In this document: piece by piece, positions 47,349 through 58,600 of the stretch | Numbering within the stretch: the stretch's first letter is position 1 | Layout: each line of letters begins with the position of its first letter | Source: Xanthoparmelia taractica | Lineage: Eukaryota; Ascomycota; Lecanoromycetes; Lecanorales; Parmeliaceae | Direction of reading: 5' to 3' | DNA: 64,000 nt | Assembly (NCBI GenBank): GCA_033085395.1 | Contig: JANQBS010000219.1 | Location: 1-64,000, forward strand | The notes under the pieces: model-generated | The model's input: only the letters and a program-made list of their open reading frames with translations | Databases searched by the model: none | What the model was told of the DNA's origin: nothing | Program-made: the position numbers and the translations under genes

Positions 47349-47885
47349 ATGCTCCCCTCCTTCACCATCTTCTTCTCCTTAGCCACCCTCCTATCTCCCG
47401 CACTCTGTGTCCCCTCCCCCAAGGGTGGCCGCGGTGGCAGCAGCAGCGGTGATTTAGGCCTTGGATTGTTGGCCGGCACGTTAATCGCCGACAGCACCCA
47501 CCCCTACCGCTAGAACGCCCCGGTCCCCGACGCCGGCTACGACGAATCCTTTTCATGCGACTACAACGGCGCCGCCGCAACCGACACCTTCGCGACCGAC
47601 CCAGCCTGGATAAGCAGCATGTCGGGATGCCTCAACGTCATGAATGCTAGCAATTGGGACGGGACCTTGTGCCAACCGCCGACTGGCGGGGTGGAGTTTG
47701 GGTTTTGGAAGGGCGAGGACGATTACAGCGATCCCGTCGATTGTTTCCAGAGGTGTCAGGGATGTATATCCGCCGCCATCAACGCAAGTCAAGCCATCAC
47801 TACGAAATGTCAGTATGAGTATAAGACGCACAGATTGCTTGGGTACAAGACTCATACCTGTACCATGGGATACGATAAGCACTGA
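47349..47885 (+). pseudogene. small cysteine-rich secreted protein with an in-frame stop
   Basis: ATG 47349 opens a signal peptide (MLPSFTIFFSLATLLSPALC), then a Gly/Ser-rich stretch and an in-frame TAG at 47511-47513. The same frame continues 123 codons to a normal stop. It carries eight cysteines (SFSCDY, SGCLNV, TLCQPP, VDCFQRCQGCIS, TKCQYEY, HTCTMGY) and two Asn-x-Ser/Thr sequons. No intron of plausible length removes the TAG; the only GT-AG candidate spanning it is 34 nt. The layout is that of an apoplastic effector-like or cell-wall protein of about 178 residues. Either the gene has recently been lost or the TAG is a sequence error. The context does not match the known TGA-CTA readthrough signal. 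Confidence 0.65.
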
Positions 47886-48342
47886 TGAGGAGGGGAAGCC
47901 CAGGTGTCTGGTTATCCGGACGAGGTTCTGTACATGGATTATCTGAGATTCGTGATATGCGCTGTCGGGTCATCATCTGGAGATTATTCATCGTCTCTTG
48001 CCGCGGGTTGGAGTTGAATTGCAACATAGATAGAAGACAATGACCTAAGTGTACACACACCAAGTGGAGCGTCGAGCGCCGTCATGGCGCCCGCTAATAA
48101 CTTCTCCCCATTGGCGTATCAAGACAAGCCAAAGTTCTTCTTCAACAACGCTCCCAGGTAAAGACTAAGAATTCATGTTTTTTGCTTTATCTTGCTCAGC
48201 TCAGGTAGCTATCCATCTGCGTGCAACAGAGTTAACAGATACGGGTTCGAAAATGCCCACTTATGTCAATGCCAGGCCCCCAGCCACTATTCTATCCATG
48301 TGCTCATATCCTAGCGAGAGCCAATGATTTTGTGCGCGCGCA
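47886..48342. other. short intergenic interval
   Basis: About 460 bp between two convergent genes. It presumably contains both 3' untranslated regions. Nothing else is recognisable. Confidence 0.5.
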
Positions 48343-50057
48343 CTAATATGCTCTGAATCCTACTCGATGCTCTTTGAACTGGTTGAGGAGTTGATCAGTA
48401 GATGCAAGAGTGGAAAGAGCTATCTCAGGGTAAAAGAGCGTAGGACAAACTTACATCGAACAAGCCTCCAACGCCTCTGAAGAAACCCTCCCCAATAACC
48501 CATACATCTCTCATACCATTCCCCCCTAATCCTCCTCTGTTAGGAGCCGACCTGCCTCTCTTCCCGTCATGCACCACCTCATCTCTCTCCTCCCGAATGC
48601 CCATCCTCGTCTCCACCACCGCTCCAACACAGTATCCACTGCCCGCCTCCAGCCTACCTAGACTAAACTTGCCACCAGGAATGCCAGACCATTCAGCACC
48701 ACGACCTCCTTGCATAAATGGAAAAGGCGTTCCGCTGAATTCGAAATGTAGCGACGGTGGGTTGAGGCAGGGGAAGACATAGAAGTTTGAGAATGGAGGA
48801 GGAAGCGGCCGTGAACCCGAAACGGAGGCGTAGAAGGCTTTTGCGGCGAGTGGTGGGGCGAGTATGAAAGGGCTGTTTATCTGCGAGATATCAACCCGAG
48901 CTCGCTCTTGCTTAAGAGACACCATCGCGAAGAGAGGATAGCTAGTCGTGACCTACATCGATGACCACAGCCTGGTTCTGTAGCACCTTACTTCCATCGA
49001 CCCACACTCCGCGCATCAGTAGCTGCCACCATCCCTCGGCGCCTTGAACGTCGGTCCAGACCCATCCAGTCTCCCAATCCTCTCGTTTCGTCACAACCTC
49101 TTTACCATGTCTACCCCTTTTTACCAGCGGCGCCAATTTCTCAACTGGGACCACGGCACCCTTTTCTGTCCCTCCCAGCTGGTTTAGCGCGTTCTCAGTC
49201 TGGCTGACCACCATCTCTACAGTGGCGGCAGCCGTACCTCCAACACTGAGGACCCCGTCTTGCCCGTTGATCAGCATCAGAGAGAAGATTGGATGCTGGA
49301 TGACTTCTTTCTCAAATAACTGCTCCACTAACGATATCGAGCCCGTCTGACTGAGATGGTCGGATGGAGCTAGACCCAAAGTGCTACCGGAAGGGCCAAG
49401 CGTGTTGCGGGAGAATTTTGAGGGTCGGCAGTATGGGAATGAAAGTGGCAATGGGTCGTCGACTGTCGGTAGGGTGAAGAGGTCTGTGTGCTGGTAGCAC
49501 GTTGGGTAGGGACGATCTAGCGACTTCTGTGCCGATTGGGAGAAGTAGTCGTCGTATCGGCTTCCTTTTCGGCTTGTCGTCGTGACCACGTAAAAGTCGT
49601 AGATGAGCATGTTCAGGTCCATCTGGATCTCTTGCGGTGGGTCTCCGATCTTGACCTTTGCATACCTGCGCCCGGATGGAAACAATCAGCGAGCCGGTCA
49701 GCCATGTCAAGAGCGGATGAATGAGACATACCAGGTTCCGTCTACCGCCACCTCACCCATCAGCGTATTGGGATCCCTTCCACCTACCTCATCGCTCTTG
49801 GCCTTCCTGACTAGCTTGTTGCCTTTGACTTCCCTCTTCGTGAGGTTGAATCTAGCTTCAGTCTTGTCGAGTTCTTGAGCGAGATAGGTCAAGTTGACGT
49901 AGTCGCGCCCAAACTCAGTTGGGGCGAATTTGCCCCCTCGACGTGTCAGGGTGAAGTGCAAGGCTGGCGCAGTGTCGAGAGAGCGTAAGACTGGTTCCGT
50001 AGCGAGCGTGGAGGGCAGAAGTACTGTTATGATTGCCAAAAGCGATAGGAGATGCAT
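48343..50057 (-). CDS. A1-type aspartic protease homologue lacking both catalytic DTG triplets
   Basis: Exons 50057-49732, 49665-48957, 48880-48455 and 48378-48343 give 498 residues. A signal peptide (MHLLSLLAIITVLLPSTLA) and a propeptide-like region precede a pepsin-fold core: WYAKVKIGDPPQEIQMDLN, then SSTLGLAPSDHL-type loops, VLSVGGTAAATV, and in the second lobe VVIDINSPFILAPPLA. The final exon (FKEHRVGFRAY) matches the usual pepsin C-terminus (VFDxExxxIGFA). In active A1 enzymes the two lobes carry DTG or DSG. Here they read DLN and DIN, so the aspartates survive but the Thr-Gly pairs do not. All splice joints are in phase and the frame is open. A conserved non-catalytic secreted relative is the likely reading. 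Confidence 0.82.
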
Positions 50058-50981
50058 GACGATAATGTGGTGGCGAACGTTGCGAGTAATGCGGTGCTTT
50101 TCTGGAGTTGAAGGGAGTCATAGAAGGTGCGAATCCAAGTGTTGACACTAAGCTTTTGGCATGAAATAAATAACGCGGCAGAGAGGGCGATTTTATGGAA
50201 AGAATTTATGAGGGCGAGCGCTGGCAATGGCAAACGTTCTCATGATTGATCATAAATATTACAAAGGAACGTCAGTGGGGGAGAGCGTATTTACTTCTTG
50301 ATGTTTACCATGCTGCAGAGTCTTCCGTCTTGGAGGCTGAACAAGGATAATCAAGTCTTCGCTTCCGGCTCATCTTCTGATATAAGGAAGATGAGAAACG
50401 ACGGAGACGTCATCTGTATAACCGTCTTGTTAGCTAAGAACCGTTCGATTTCCAATGAACTTGTTTTTCTGCACCGTTTTGGAGAATTCTTTACAAGCAA
50501 GACCCAACTTTCATCATCATGTCTGGAGATACAAGATCCCCTTTCGAGATAGAGATAATCGGCAATCAAGATTCGCGAGATCAGCTTCCCTCCTAGTTCA
50601 TCCTCAGCTTCCCAATGACAAGACAGCTTCCGTCCAAGTGTTGATACTCACCTGCGCCATGAGTCTGTTATTAGTACATCCTGCATGGCTGTTTGTCAAG
50701 TACTGCCGCATTTGGGAGCGTTTTGTGTCCCTTTCTATACGTTCAGGTACAAAGCCCCTTTTTTCACAGCATTCGTCCCATCGTTTAAGACCAATTCACC
50801 AATTCTCGGGAGTTCAATCGTGGAAATTGCAACAGTCTGATTAACCGCCCGCATCAAAGGCGTACCGTCACAGTAGTCACGCCAAATGCAATTAGGAGAC
50901 TTCCAAGATCTCCAGAACACTAGACGTCCATTAGTTTGCCATGTAAGCTTCCCGTGCCATCACCACCATCGCCCATTTCTT
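50058..50981. other. intergenic between protease-like and SDR genes
   Basis: About 920 bp upstream of the protease-like gene and downstream of the SDR gene. I see no gene in it. The promoter of the protease-like gene should be at the left end. Confidence 0.5.
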
Positions 50982-51743
50982 TCACCATGGCACCTCCCTC
51001 CCGAACCGATCAAAAAACCTCCCCGAATCCTCTTTCCCCAACTTCCCAATCAGCCCCAACATATCCCTCACACTCTCCTCCGCACTCATCGCCCCATCCT
51101 CCTTCACAGCCACCAACCCGCTCTCGACCCTCCCCGGATGCACAACCGCAAAAATAGCCTCCGGTACATCAATCGAAAATGACTTCACGACCGCATTCAT
51201 CCCCGCTTTGGACGCCCGATACGCATATCCACGACCAGCTGTATTCGACCCCATAGAACCCATCCTCGAACCCATAACAACGACTTTCGCCCCACCACCA
51301 CGCCTCAATTTCGGCAGCAAAGCCCGGAGGAGTAAGAACGTGCCCACGGTATTAATCTGAAACGTATCCATCATCGTCTCCGCGGTCACCACATCCACAC
51401 TCTCCGCCTGGGCAACATCCTCACTCCTCTCCACCGCTACCGAAGGCTCGAGACCCCTCACGCCAGCGCAATGGATCACGAGATCGAGATTGCTGACATC
51501 GCGGAGTTGCGTGGCGATTTGCGTCTCGTCTCTCACGTCGATGGTGAACATGCGCAGCGTGTTCGTTTCGTCGTTACCGACGTCTTTACGGTATGCATCT
51601 GCTGCTTCGAGGATGTCTTGTGCGGTGGAAGACGGAAACCTTTTGTCGACCGCAAAGACGGCATTACGAGCATCTTTGAGATAGTCTGTTACGAATGCCT
51701 TGCCTAGGCCTAAGGCGGCGCCGGTGATGAGGATGTTGGGCAT
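50982..51743 (-). CDS. short-chain dehydrogenase/reductase
   Basis: A single frame of 253 residues, the standard SDR length, from an ATG at 51743. The Rossmann cofactor motif is at the very start (NILITGAALGLGKAF, TGxxxGxG). A DVRD segment binds the adenine ring, and HCAG corresponds to the NNAG motif. The catalytic Ser lies in VVVMGSRMGSMGS and the catalytic YxxxK is YRASK. VHPGRVES follows. This is the C-factor/sniffer-like group of classical SDRs; NAD(P) is the expected cofactor and the substrate is unknown. There is no targeting sequence. The gene is intact and intronless. Confidence 0.92.
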   Translation of the reverse strand: MPNILITGAALGLGKAFVTDYLKDARNAVFAVDKRFPSSTAQDILEAADAYRKDVGNDETNTLRMFTIDVRDETQIATQLRDVSNLDLVIHCAGVRGLEPSVAVERSEDVAQAESVDVVTAETMMDTFQINTVGTFLLLRALLPKLRRGGGAKVVVMGSRMGSMGSNTAGRGYAYRASKAGMNAVVKSFSIDVPEAIFAVVHPGRVESGLVAVKEDGAMSAEESVRDMLGLIGKLGKEDSGRFFDRFGREVPW

Positions 51744-52761
51744 GTGCGCGGTTGATCGAGCTAAGCAGGGCTTTTGATGGAAATGATTACCGCATATTTT
51801 ATTTCCACTAACTTATACCTTAGTGCTGTATAGATAGAATAGAAATGCGGGTGGGTTGGAAGCAGAGAGGGAAGGCGATGAGAGTGTCTCCCAGTCCTTG
51901 GTAGTCGAGTAAGTGGAGACGTATCTATACGCTTTCGCTGGCCAAAAAGCGCAGTTTTTGCAGAGTTCCCACAGACTACTGCCAATATGGCGAGCTTTTG
52001 CAGTACTACTAGGACGCAAAGAGAGATACGAAGACCCGTGCCCGGAAAATTTGCCCTTGAAATATTACGCCAGGGATTTTTGGTGTGTGTAAGAATACGA
52101 CGTTTCCAAAACGCTACAACATAAGCCAAAAATTCCATTCCACCTCTCTACGAGGCGTATGTACTCTACAAACAAAGGACTCGACTGCAGTCACTCAGAC
52201 GTTTATTCCACACATCCACGACAGTTGCAGCATTCAGGTAATAATAGGCCATAGAAATTCGTAGGCCCCAAATAATCATAGCAAAAGAGTACAATTCAAT
52301 ACACTTCCCTCCTTGCAGTTGTTTTGAGTATACTACCCTGTAGGATATGCATTAATTACGACCTAAATCACCGATCCCTGACAACGAGAGTCGAATCATC
52401 GCTTTGCTGAAGCCTTTTGCAGTTGATACCGGGTGGTTGTTCATCTCACGGCTGTCAGAGATGTCGGATAGACAGAGTGCTTCTCAAGTTCCAGAACCCA
52501 TGCACGGCTTCACTGTCGGGCTATGAAATCGTATTCACCTTAGGAATTCGAGCTCAGAAATTAATCTTCGAGGCTGGTTTCGGGTTATGGATCATACATA
52601 CTTGCCAGCTCAGAAGTAGAGGCCCGGGATTAGGAACCCCTCAAAAGGTGGCAATTCGTGAAGTCATATTGCATTGGGCACCAACTGTACATCGCAACAG
52701 CATATGGGTGCTGCCTTGAAGTAGAAAGGCTCTTTTTCTCCCGATGAAATACTGAACCGCT
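51744..52761. other. intergenic upstream of SDR
   Basis: About 1 kb between the SDR start and the stop of the HET gene. No coding sequence or repeat is supported. Confidence 0.5.
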
Positions 52762-54780
52762 CTAGTCCAACGTCAGATCAATCCACTCCGTAGCTTGGCG
52801 CTCCCAAGCCTCTTTGCTGACCCTACCGAGTCCTTTTATATAGGCAACACCCTCATTCCATTCAATCCACAGCACGTTGTAGAACTCATAAACGTCTGCA
52901 TTCTTCATTCCATCTCTACAGAACGTCATGTACTCAAAATCGTACAGCCTACTCTCAGACGTAGCTGTCCCAGCAGATATGGACACGAGCTCAAGTTCGC
53001 TCGAGTCGTCCAGAAGTAGGTTGGTAACAGCGGCGACCAGCGCGCTATCGTGCAGCTGTATCATGCCGGCCCATTTCCCGTAATTGTCAAGTAGGGAAAT
53101 GAAGGTACAAGGTCCTGTGATGAAATTCTTCTGAGGCCATTGGGAAAACACAAATGGCTTGCGATATTCTTTAAAAAATCCTCTACGTGTCCGGCCAAAT
53201 AGGAACTGTGGCATTGTCGGGAAACGGTTCTGCCGATCTCTCTTTTGTAACACAAATGGCCTGCGATATTCTTTAAAATATCCTCTACGTGTCCGGCCAA
53301 ATAGGAACTGTGGCATTGTCGGGAAACGGTTCTGCTGATCTCTCTTTTGTAGTGGTATGGGATAGCCAAAGTTGATGCCTGGAAAACCTACGTGTACAAA
53401 GTGGTCGTGCATGGCTAAGCTATTCTTCTCGTTCTGTGTTGCACTTTTCCCGTCATGAATGGCATCAGTAGCGGCGGGTCTCCGAGACCAACCCGGGGGC
53501 AGTGGAATGGATTCATCAGTAAAACAACGACGGTATCGGTGAGATGAAACCTCAACAGCTTGCCGGTTTTCGCGACTCTCACCGTAGGACCATTCTACCG
53601 TAGATTGCAATTTCCATATTACTGCATTTTTGTGAAATGCGAGAGAAAGGTAGTCCCAATGAGAGGCCCATTGGCGGCTCTCGATTTCGCCCTGCCAGCC
53701 AGCCCAGGACCACGAAGGAAGCACATTTCTATCATTACCGCGTGTCTTTGGGATTCTCCTTTGGAGAGAATTGCATGGCTGCCAGAGAAGAGCATCATCA
53801 AAGAACATCTGAGGTAGTCCGCAGATAAACCCACCATGGAACGATCTATTCATTACTGCCAGCAGACCGGCGATTGCCTGAAGCCCATCTGCAGGGAAAT
53901 TAAGCTGTCTGTTGTTGTACTCGTGTACCATATCGATATACTGTAGCACATCAGGCCACAAACCGAAAATATCCTTCCACCGCCAACGTTTCATCCGATA
54001 ATCGATGCCTGTGAGGGTGAGGATGGATGGAACCATATTGTCCCTTGTAGCTTCGTCCCATGTAGAGCACTGGCAATCCCAGACGGCTACCTGGTAATGG
54101 AACATTATCTTCTGGCGTGAAAATATCATCTCCTGAAAGGTCCAGCCTCGGGAATACCAAATGGACAAATGGGGTTGGAGCGACTCCTCGAAGTTGTCCT
54201 CCGCGTACCTCGATAATTGGCGAGGCTCGGTAACATTGCGAATTCCACGTAACCCGTGGTTGGCATCCCAGCCATTGGCGGCAATAATAGTGACATATGC
54301 CCGAGCGAAGACCGCACCCATTTCTTGAATCTGAGCGTGTTTCAGCTCCACGTCATCCTGGACAATACATAAACAGTCCACCCAGAGATAGTTGATGCCC
54401 AATAGCTTCACGAGGCGGATTGTGTCTCTGACGGTTCTTGGAAGCAGTCGCTCATGCGCAAAAATAGAACCTTCCTCTAATAGGTACACCAAATTGTCTT
54501 TGGTGGTCCTGACGGTTTCTGTCTGACCCCATACGTAGCTCAATGCTGCGTACTGATCCTCAGTTTCTGCGGGAACAAGGGAGCCTTTCACGACATCAAT
54601 AAGCCATCGTGCACCTCCACAGATTTGGGAAATGGTATCGAAACAATTAGGATTGTGCTCTGTATCACAAGTCGAAAGCCACGTCTTGAGGGTATCAATG
54701 TCGATCCACTCAGGGTCAATATTTGTGCTTCCTCCTTGAGATCTGAAAGGCCCGTCATTGGAAGAATACTGGATAGACAT
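52762..54780 (-). CDS. HET-domain (heterokaryon incompatibility) protein with internal duplication
   Basis: A single frame of 672 residues from ATG 54780. The HET domain (PF06985) shows its hallmarks: YAALSYVWGQ (about 79-86), LLGINYLWVDCLCIVQDD (about 127-143), MGAVFARAYVTIIAANG, and later SRGWTFQE. A GLQAIAGLL block and WSWAGW follow. HET proteins trigger programmed cell death after non-self contact between hyphae, usually with a partner. The C-terminal half contains a 34-residue unit present twice in tandem (about 477-544) with few changes. No NACHT, ankyrin or WD repeats are seen. The frame is intact. The partner or trigger cannot be told from this locus. Confidence 0.92.
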   Translation of the reverse strand: MSIQYSSNDGPFRSQGGSTNIDPEWIDIDTLKTWLSTCDTEHNPNCFDTISQICGGARWLIDVVKGSLVPAETEDQYAALSYVWGQTETVRTTKDNLVYLLEEGSIFAHERLLPRTVRDTIRLVKLLGINYLWVDCLCIVQDDVELKHAQIQEMGAVFARAYVTIIAANGWDANHGLRGIRNVTEPRQLSRYAEDNFEESLQPHLSIWYSRGWTFQEMIFSRQKIMFHYQVAVWDCQCSTWDEATRDNMVPSILTLTGIDYRMKRWRWKDIFGLWPDVLQYIDMVHEYNNRQLNFPADGLQAIAGLLAVMNRSFHGGFICGLPQMFFDDALLWQPCNSLQRRIPKTRGNDRNVLPSWSWAGWQGEIESRQWASHWDYLSLAFHKNAVIWKLQSTVEWSYGESRENRQAVEVSSHRYRRCFTDESIPLPPGWSRRPAATDAIHDGKSATQNEKNSLAMHDHFVHVGFPGINFGYPIPLQKRDQQNRFPTMPQFLFGRTRRGYFKEYRRPFVLQKRDRQNRFPTMPQFLFGRTRRGFFKEYRKPFVFSQWPQKNFITGPCTFISLLDNYGKWAGMIQLHDSALVAAVTNLLLDDSSELELVSISAGTATSESRLYDFEYMTFCRDGMKNADVYEFYNVLWIEWNEGVAYIKGLGRVSKEAWERQATEWIDLTLD
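53149..53352 (-). repeat. 102 bp tandem duplication inside the HET gene
   Basis: Two adjacent 102 bp copies (53149-53250 and 53251-53352) differ at only a few positions. Each encodes 34 residues beginning LQKRD and containing NRFPTMPQFLFGRTRRG. The period is a multiple of three, so the frame is kept. Confidence 0.95.
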
Positions 54781-55421
54781 GCTGAGGCAGGTAAATAGAT
54801 GACTACATGGCACGCAAACGGAGACAGATGTATATCTATGGAGGAGATAAAACAGAGTTAGCCATCAAAGCTAGGCCTTGTGGATTCGAAGGAGGTCGAA
54901 TCACATAGTTTAATGGATTTTGAAGCTTCGAAAGCCTACCTACGAGCGTGTGGGTAGGAGCCGGAGTAGGTGAAACATCTTAAGATGACTATTATACAGA
55001 TAGTAAAATGAGGAGGGTGCTTCAAATATAAAATACCATTGCTGCGCAGCAAAGGCAGTGCAGCGCGCCCCACGGGGGCCACTCAGCCCTAGACCAGCCC
55101 TGACCTAGCCATATCCGGAAAAATAGGGGCTTAGGTGACCCAGTTGGGGGGGAACCCTTCTAAGCCCCGAAGCGCAAAAATGAATACTACAATGGCGTTG
55201 AACAATGTGCATTGAAGGAAACCCATCCCGTATAGAGGTATAGATTGGAAGAGATTCGGCGGTGGAAGAATTGGTATTGTTCCCGGATTATCGCGGTGCG
55301 AAAGCAATTTGCAGCAGCGCTTCGAGGATACGAAGGAACGCTGCATAGAGAACGGTGCGTATATTCATTGGTATCATATGCGCTATGCAAACAAAGAATG
55401 ATCATCTCACTCACGGCCTCC
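54781..55421. other. intergenic with a GC-rich hairpin
   Basis: The HET promoter should lie at the left end. At 55126-55168 the sequence GGGGCTTAG is followed 25 bases later by its complement CTAAGCCCC, which can form a hairpin. No gene is supported. Confidence 0.5.
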
Positions 55422-58001
55422 TCAACCGCCTCCCTCCTCAGGATGATCTCTATAGAACTCAGTCACACTCTCAAGCTCCGTCATCCTAAGCGCCTCCTCC
55501 ACACTCTTGACAAAGTGCCTCGGTCCCCCACACCTTTCCACTATCCCACTCCTCTCAAACATTCGATAAACATGACTATTCTCCTTTGGCACTCGACAGA
55601 AAAAGACTCTTTCACCGTTGTTGATATACCCATCTACTATTTCGGTCAGCACTTGTGTGCCTGAGCCATCAATCGAGGTGACGCCGTGGACGTCGAAGAT
55701 GATATTTTTGTTGTGCTCCGGTGCTCGAACGCGTGGCAGGGCAGGGTGGGCGGCGGTGGTACCATAAAGCTCGAGTCTCCGAAGACGGTTCTTGAGATCC
55801 CCGGTGTTGGCAAAGGTCAGGGGTTCCGGTATCTTAACGATGAGGCAGCCCTCGAAGAATTCAAGACCTTGGGGATTATCCTCCGCGTTTTCGAATTGGT
55901 CTTGTGTGCCTGGTACTTTGCCCAGGATTTGTATGCGGGGTTTTGTTGAGTGTCGAATAACTGAAAGGAGAGAAAGGCCGACACCCAAGGCAATGCCAAG
56001 GGGCAGGGAATAGAAGATTGTGGCGGCGAAGATGAGGAACATGAGAGTTAGTTCCGACCAGCCACGGATGTGGACGAAGAATTTGATGTCATGAGGGGCC
56101 TCCTCGATCAGGGAATAGGCAACGACGGATATCATGGCTGAGAGGACGGCTTTCTGAAGAGTGTGTCAGCGGTGGCGTTGGGACGAAAATGGGGAATGGG
56201 ACCCACCGGTAGGTAGTGAAAGTACGGCAAGAGAAAGAGAACACATATAACAGTGATAAGACTTAGAATGATACTGCTCATCGGGGTCTTGCCACCTGTT
56301 GACGCATTTACTTTGCTCCTACCATACCCACCAAAAGCCGGCAGGGCCATAAAACAACCACCCACTATATTTGCCACGCCAAGGGCCACAAGCTCACGGT
56401 TAGCACTGAGAGACATACCCTGCAGATCTTTGCTCCCTCCAGTTCCCAGGCTTTTAGCTGCTACCGAGGATTCGAAGAATCCAAGCAGCGCGATAAGGAA
56501 TGAGGTACTCATGGCTTCTTGTATGTGTATCATTTTAGAAGGCTGTAGGGGCCATCGGAAGGGGAATGGTGAGCCAGTGCTTGATCGGATGGTCCCTAAG
56601 ATCTCCAGACCTTGCTTGTCCCAGCCGAACCTCCACGTCAAAACCGCCGATAGAACGACAACAACGAAGCGGTCCGGGACGTATGCCATTGATGGGAAAC
56701 GTGGCTGCATGTATTTCTTAAGTTGCCTGTGCGTCTGTTAGCAAAACGGTCCAAATATTCGACGAAGCTCACAACATACCTGCAAACCATGATGATGGCA
56801 AAACTCCCAAATGCAACACCACAAGTCAAACCGTGCGCATACCCAGCGTTCGTCACCAAAAACACAAGCTTCGTTGCACTACTTCCGTGGCTCGCCCCTC
56901 CGGGATCATGTTTAGCCCTGTGGTTCAGCCCCATTTCCGGTATTAGCTGATCAACCAGAATCACGAATCCAATTGCGCTGATGAATCCCCGAAGGAAAGG
57001 TCTGGAAAGCACACTGTCCAAAAACCCCAGTCTTGTCAAACCGGCAACAAATATGATCGCACCAGCCATTCCCGTCACAACGCCTGCAATAATTGCGTGT
57101 CTTGCATCATCTTCATCACCGGAGTGCCCTAAGTCGACACTACCTCTCACCACGGTACCCACAAGCAGTGAACCAGCCGCTTCAGGTCCAACCACCATCT
57201 GCGGACAGCTTCCTAGCAGCGCGTAGATGAAGGGGTTGAAGACGAAAGAATAGAGACCGTTGATGGGCGGTATATGGCCTAGGTTGGAGGCGTAGGATAG
57301 AGACATGGGTATATAGAAGGATGCCATGGTAAACGCAGCGATGAGGTCGCCTTGGAGGAATGACCATTTATATTGGGTTACCCACTGTAGGAAGGGGAAA
57401 TAGTATGCAAGATACCTATGCAAGACACACGCAAACAGTAGTCAGCATCTACTCTTACCAGCTTCAAGTATACCCCAACGTATTTCCTTTGGGCCCGGGA
57501 TCATGGATATTGAACGTACATTACCCTTCTTCCCTTTACATTATGCCTCCTAGCCAACCACTGCGTCGTACTCATAGTCCCTCCGTCTCCTCTTCCATCT
57601 TTCCCATCATTTGCCCCGTCCAATTGACCGCCTGCCCCAGATCCTAAAACCCCATCGGCAAGCGCATCCCCCAGAATGCCATGTCTGAGGTCCGTCTCTC
57701 CAGCATGCCGTCCTCCAAACCCCCTTCCAATATCCGACTCAGCACGTTGAGGTTCGTGGCCCAAGTGTGTAGGCTTATAATTACTTTCCTGCGCGTTGCC
57801 CTGATTGGAAAAAGTATGTCGGGGCTTGTTAGAGTCCGAAGATGTAGGACGGCTAGCGTGCGGACTCAGCACCCCATGTTCGCATTCTTCCTGCTGGCAA
57901 GGAGGACGGTGGTAGGAATGACCGGAGATGGAATGCTGGAGGGTCAGTGATGGGTGCGTGGGTGGAGAGAGGGTTGGATGGGAGGAGGTCGGGGAAGGCA
58001 T
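55422..58001 (-). CDS. SulP/SLC26 anion transporter with C-terminal STAS domain
   Basis: Exons 58001-57520, 57415-56780, 56726-56207 and 56153-55422 give 789 residues. A long disordered cytosolic N-terminus (about 160 residues) precedes the membrane core: YYFPFLQWVTQYKWSFLQGDLIAAFTMASFYIPMSLSYA, GLYSFVFNPFIYALLGSCPQ, VGPEAAGSLLVG, and GFFESSVAAKSLG. These are typical of fungal SulP proteins of the sulfate-permease-like vacuolar group. The C-terminal STAS domain has NIIFDVHGVTSIDGSGTQVLTE. The substrate is probably sulfate or another inorganic anion; I cannot choose between plasma-membrane and vacuolar types. All introns are canonical and in phase. Confidence 0.92.
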
Positions 58002-58600
58002 GGCGAGGGTCAGGGAGAGTTAGACCCCGACGGTGGTGTGACGTTTCATCAATGCGAGTATGTCAGTGATGTAAGATAAACATGATGCTCTCACTCCTGC
58101 CATCGTAAGATGTCGTTGAAATGTATTGCTTTTTGGTAACGGTGTTCGGCCATGGTCAGTCAGCTGCACCAGCCTCATGAGTGCTTGTCAGCACCCTTTT
58201 AGGATGCCAAATTCAAGTCACAAATAGCCGCTTTTAAGACAGGCACAACAGGTAGTTCATGTGGTGCAGTACTAATCTATGCTCAAAAATATTGATAATG
58301 TCTATGATTGTTCATGTTTTACAGCTGCACTTTATCTGCTTGCAACGTAACTCCATGATGAAAAAGGGAACAGAAGGAGAGGCAAGGAAAAGAAAGGGGT
58401 AGCAAGCTCCGGATTCCCCCAACTGCAGTACGCCCTTTGCTTGAGTTGGCATGTCTTGTACGAGTATCTCTCATCCTCACTGTTGCAAGGCTACTACCAC
58501 GGGGAGGACCAAGTAGGACCATAGAGCGTCGAGCACGTCCATGGCAGATACATGTCATACCAATAGCCGCACCTTAAACTCTCTAACTCCTCATTTGCGT
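58002..58600. other. intergenic upstream of SulP gene
   Basis: About 600 bp holding the presumed SulP promoter. No gene, repeat or recognisable regulatory motif is seen. Confidence 0.5.
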
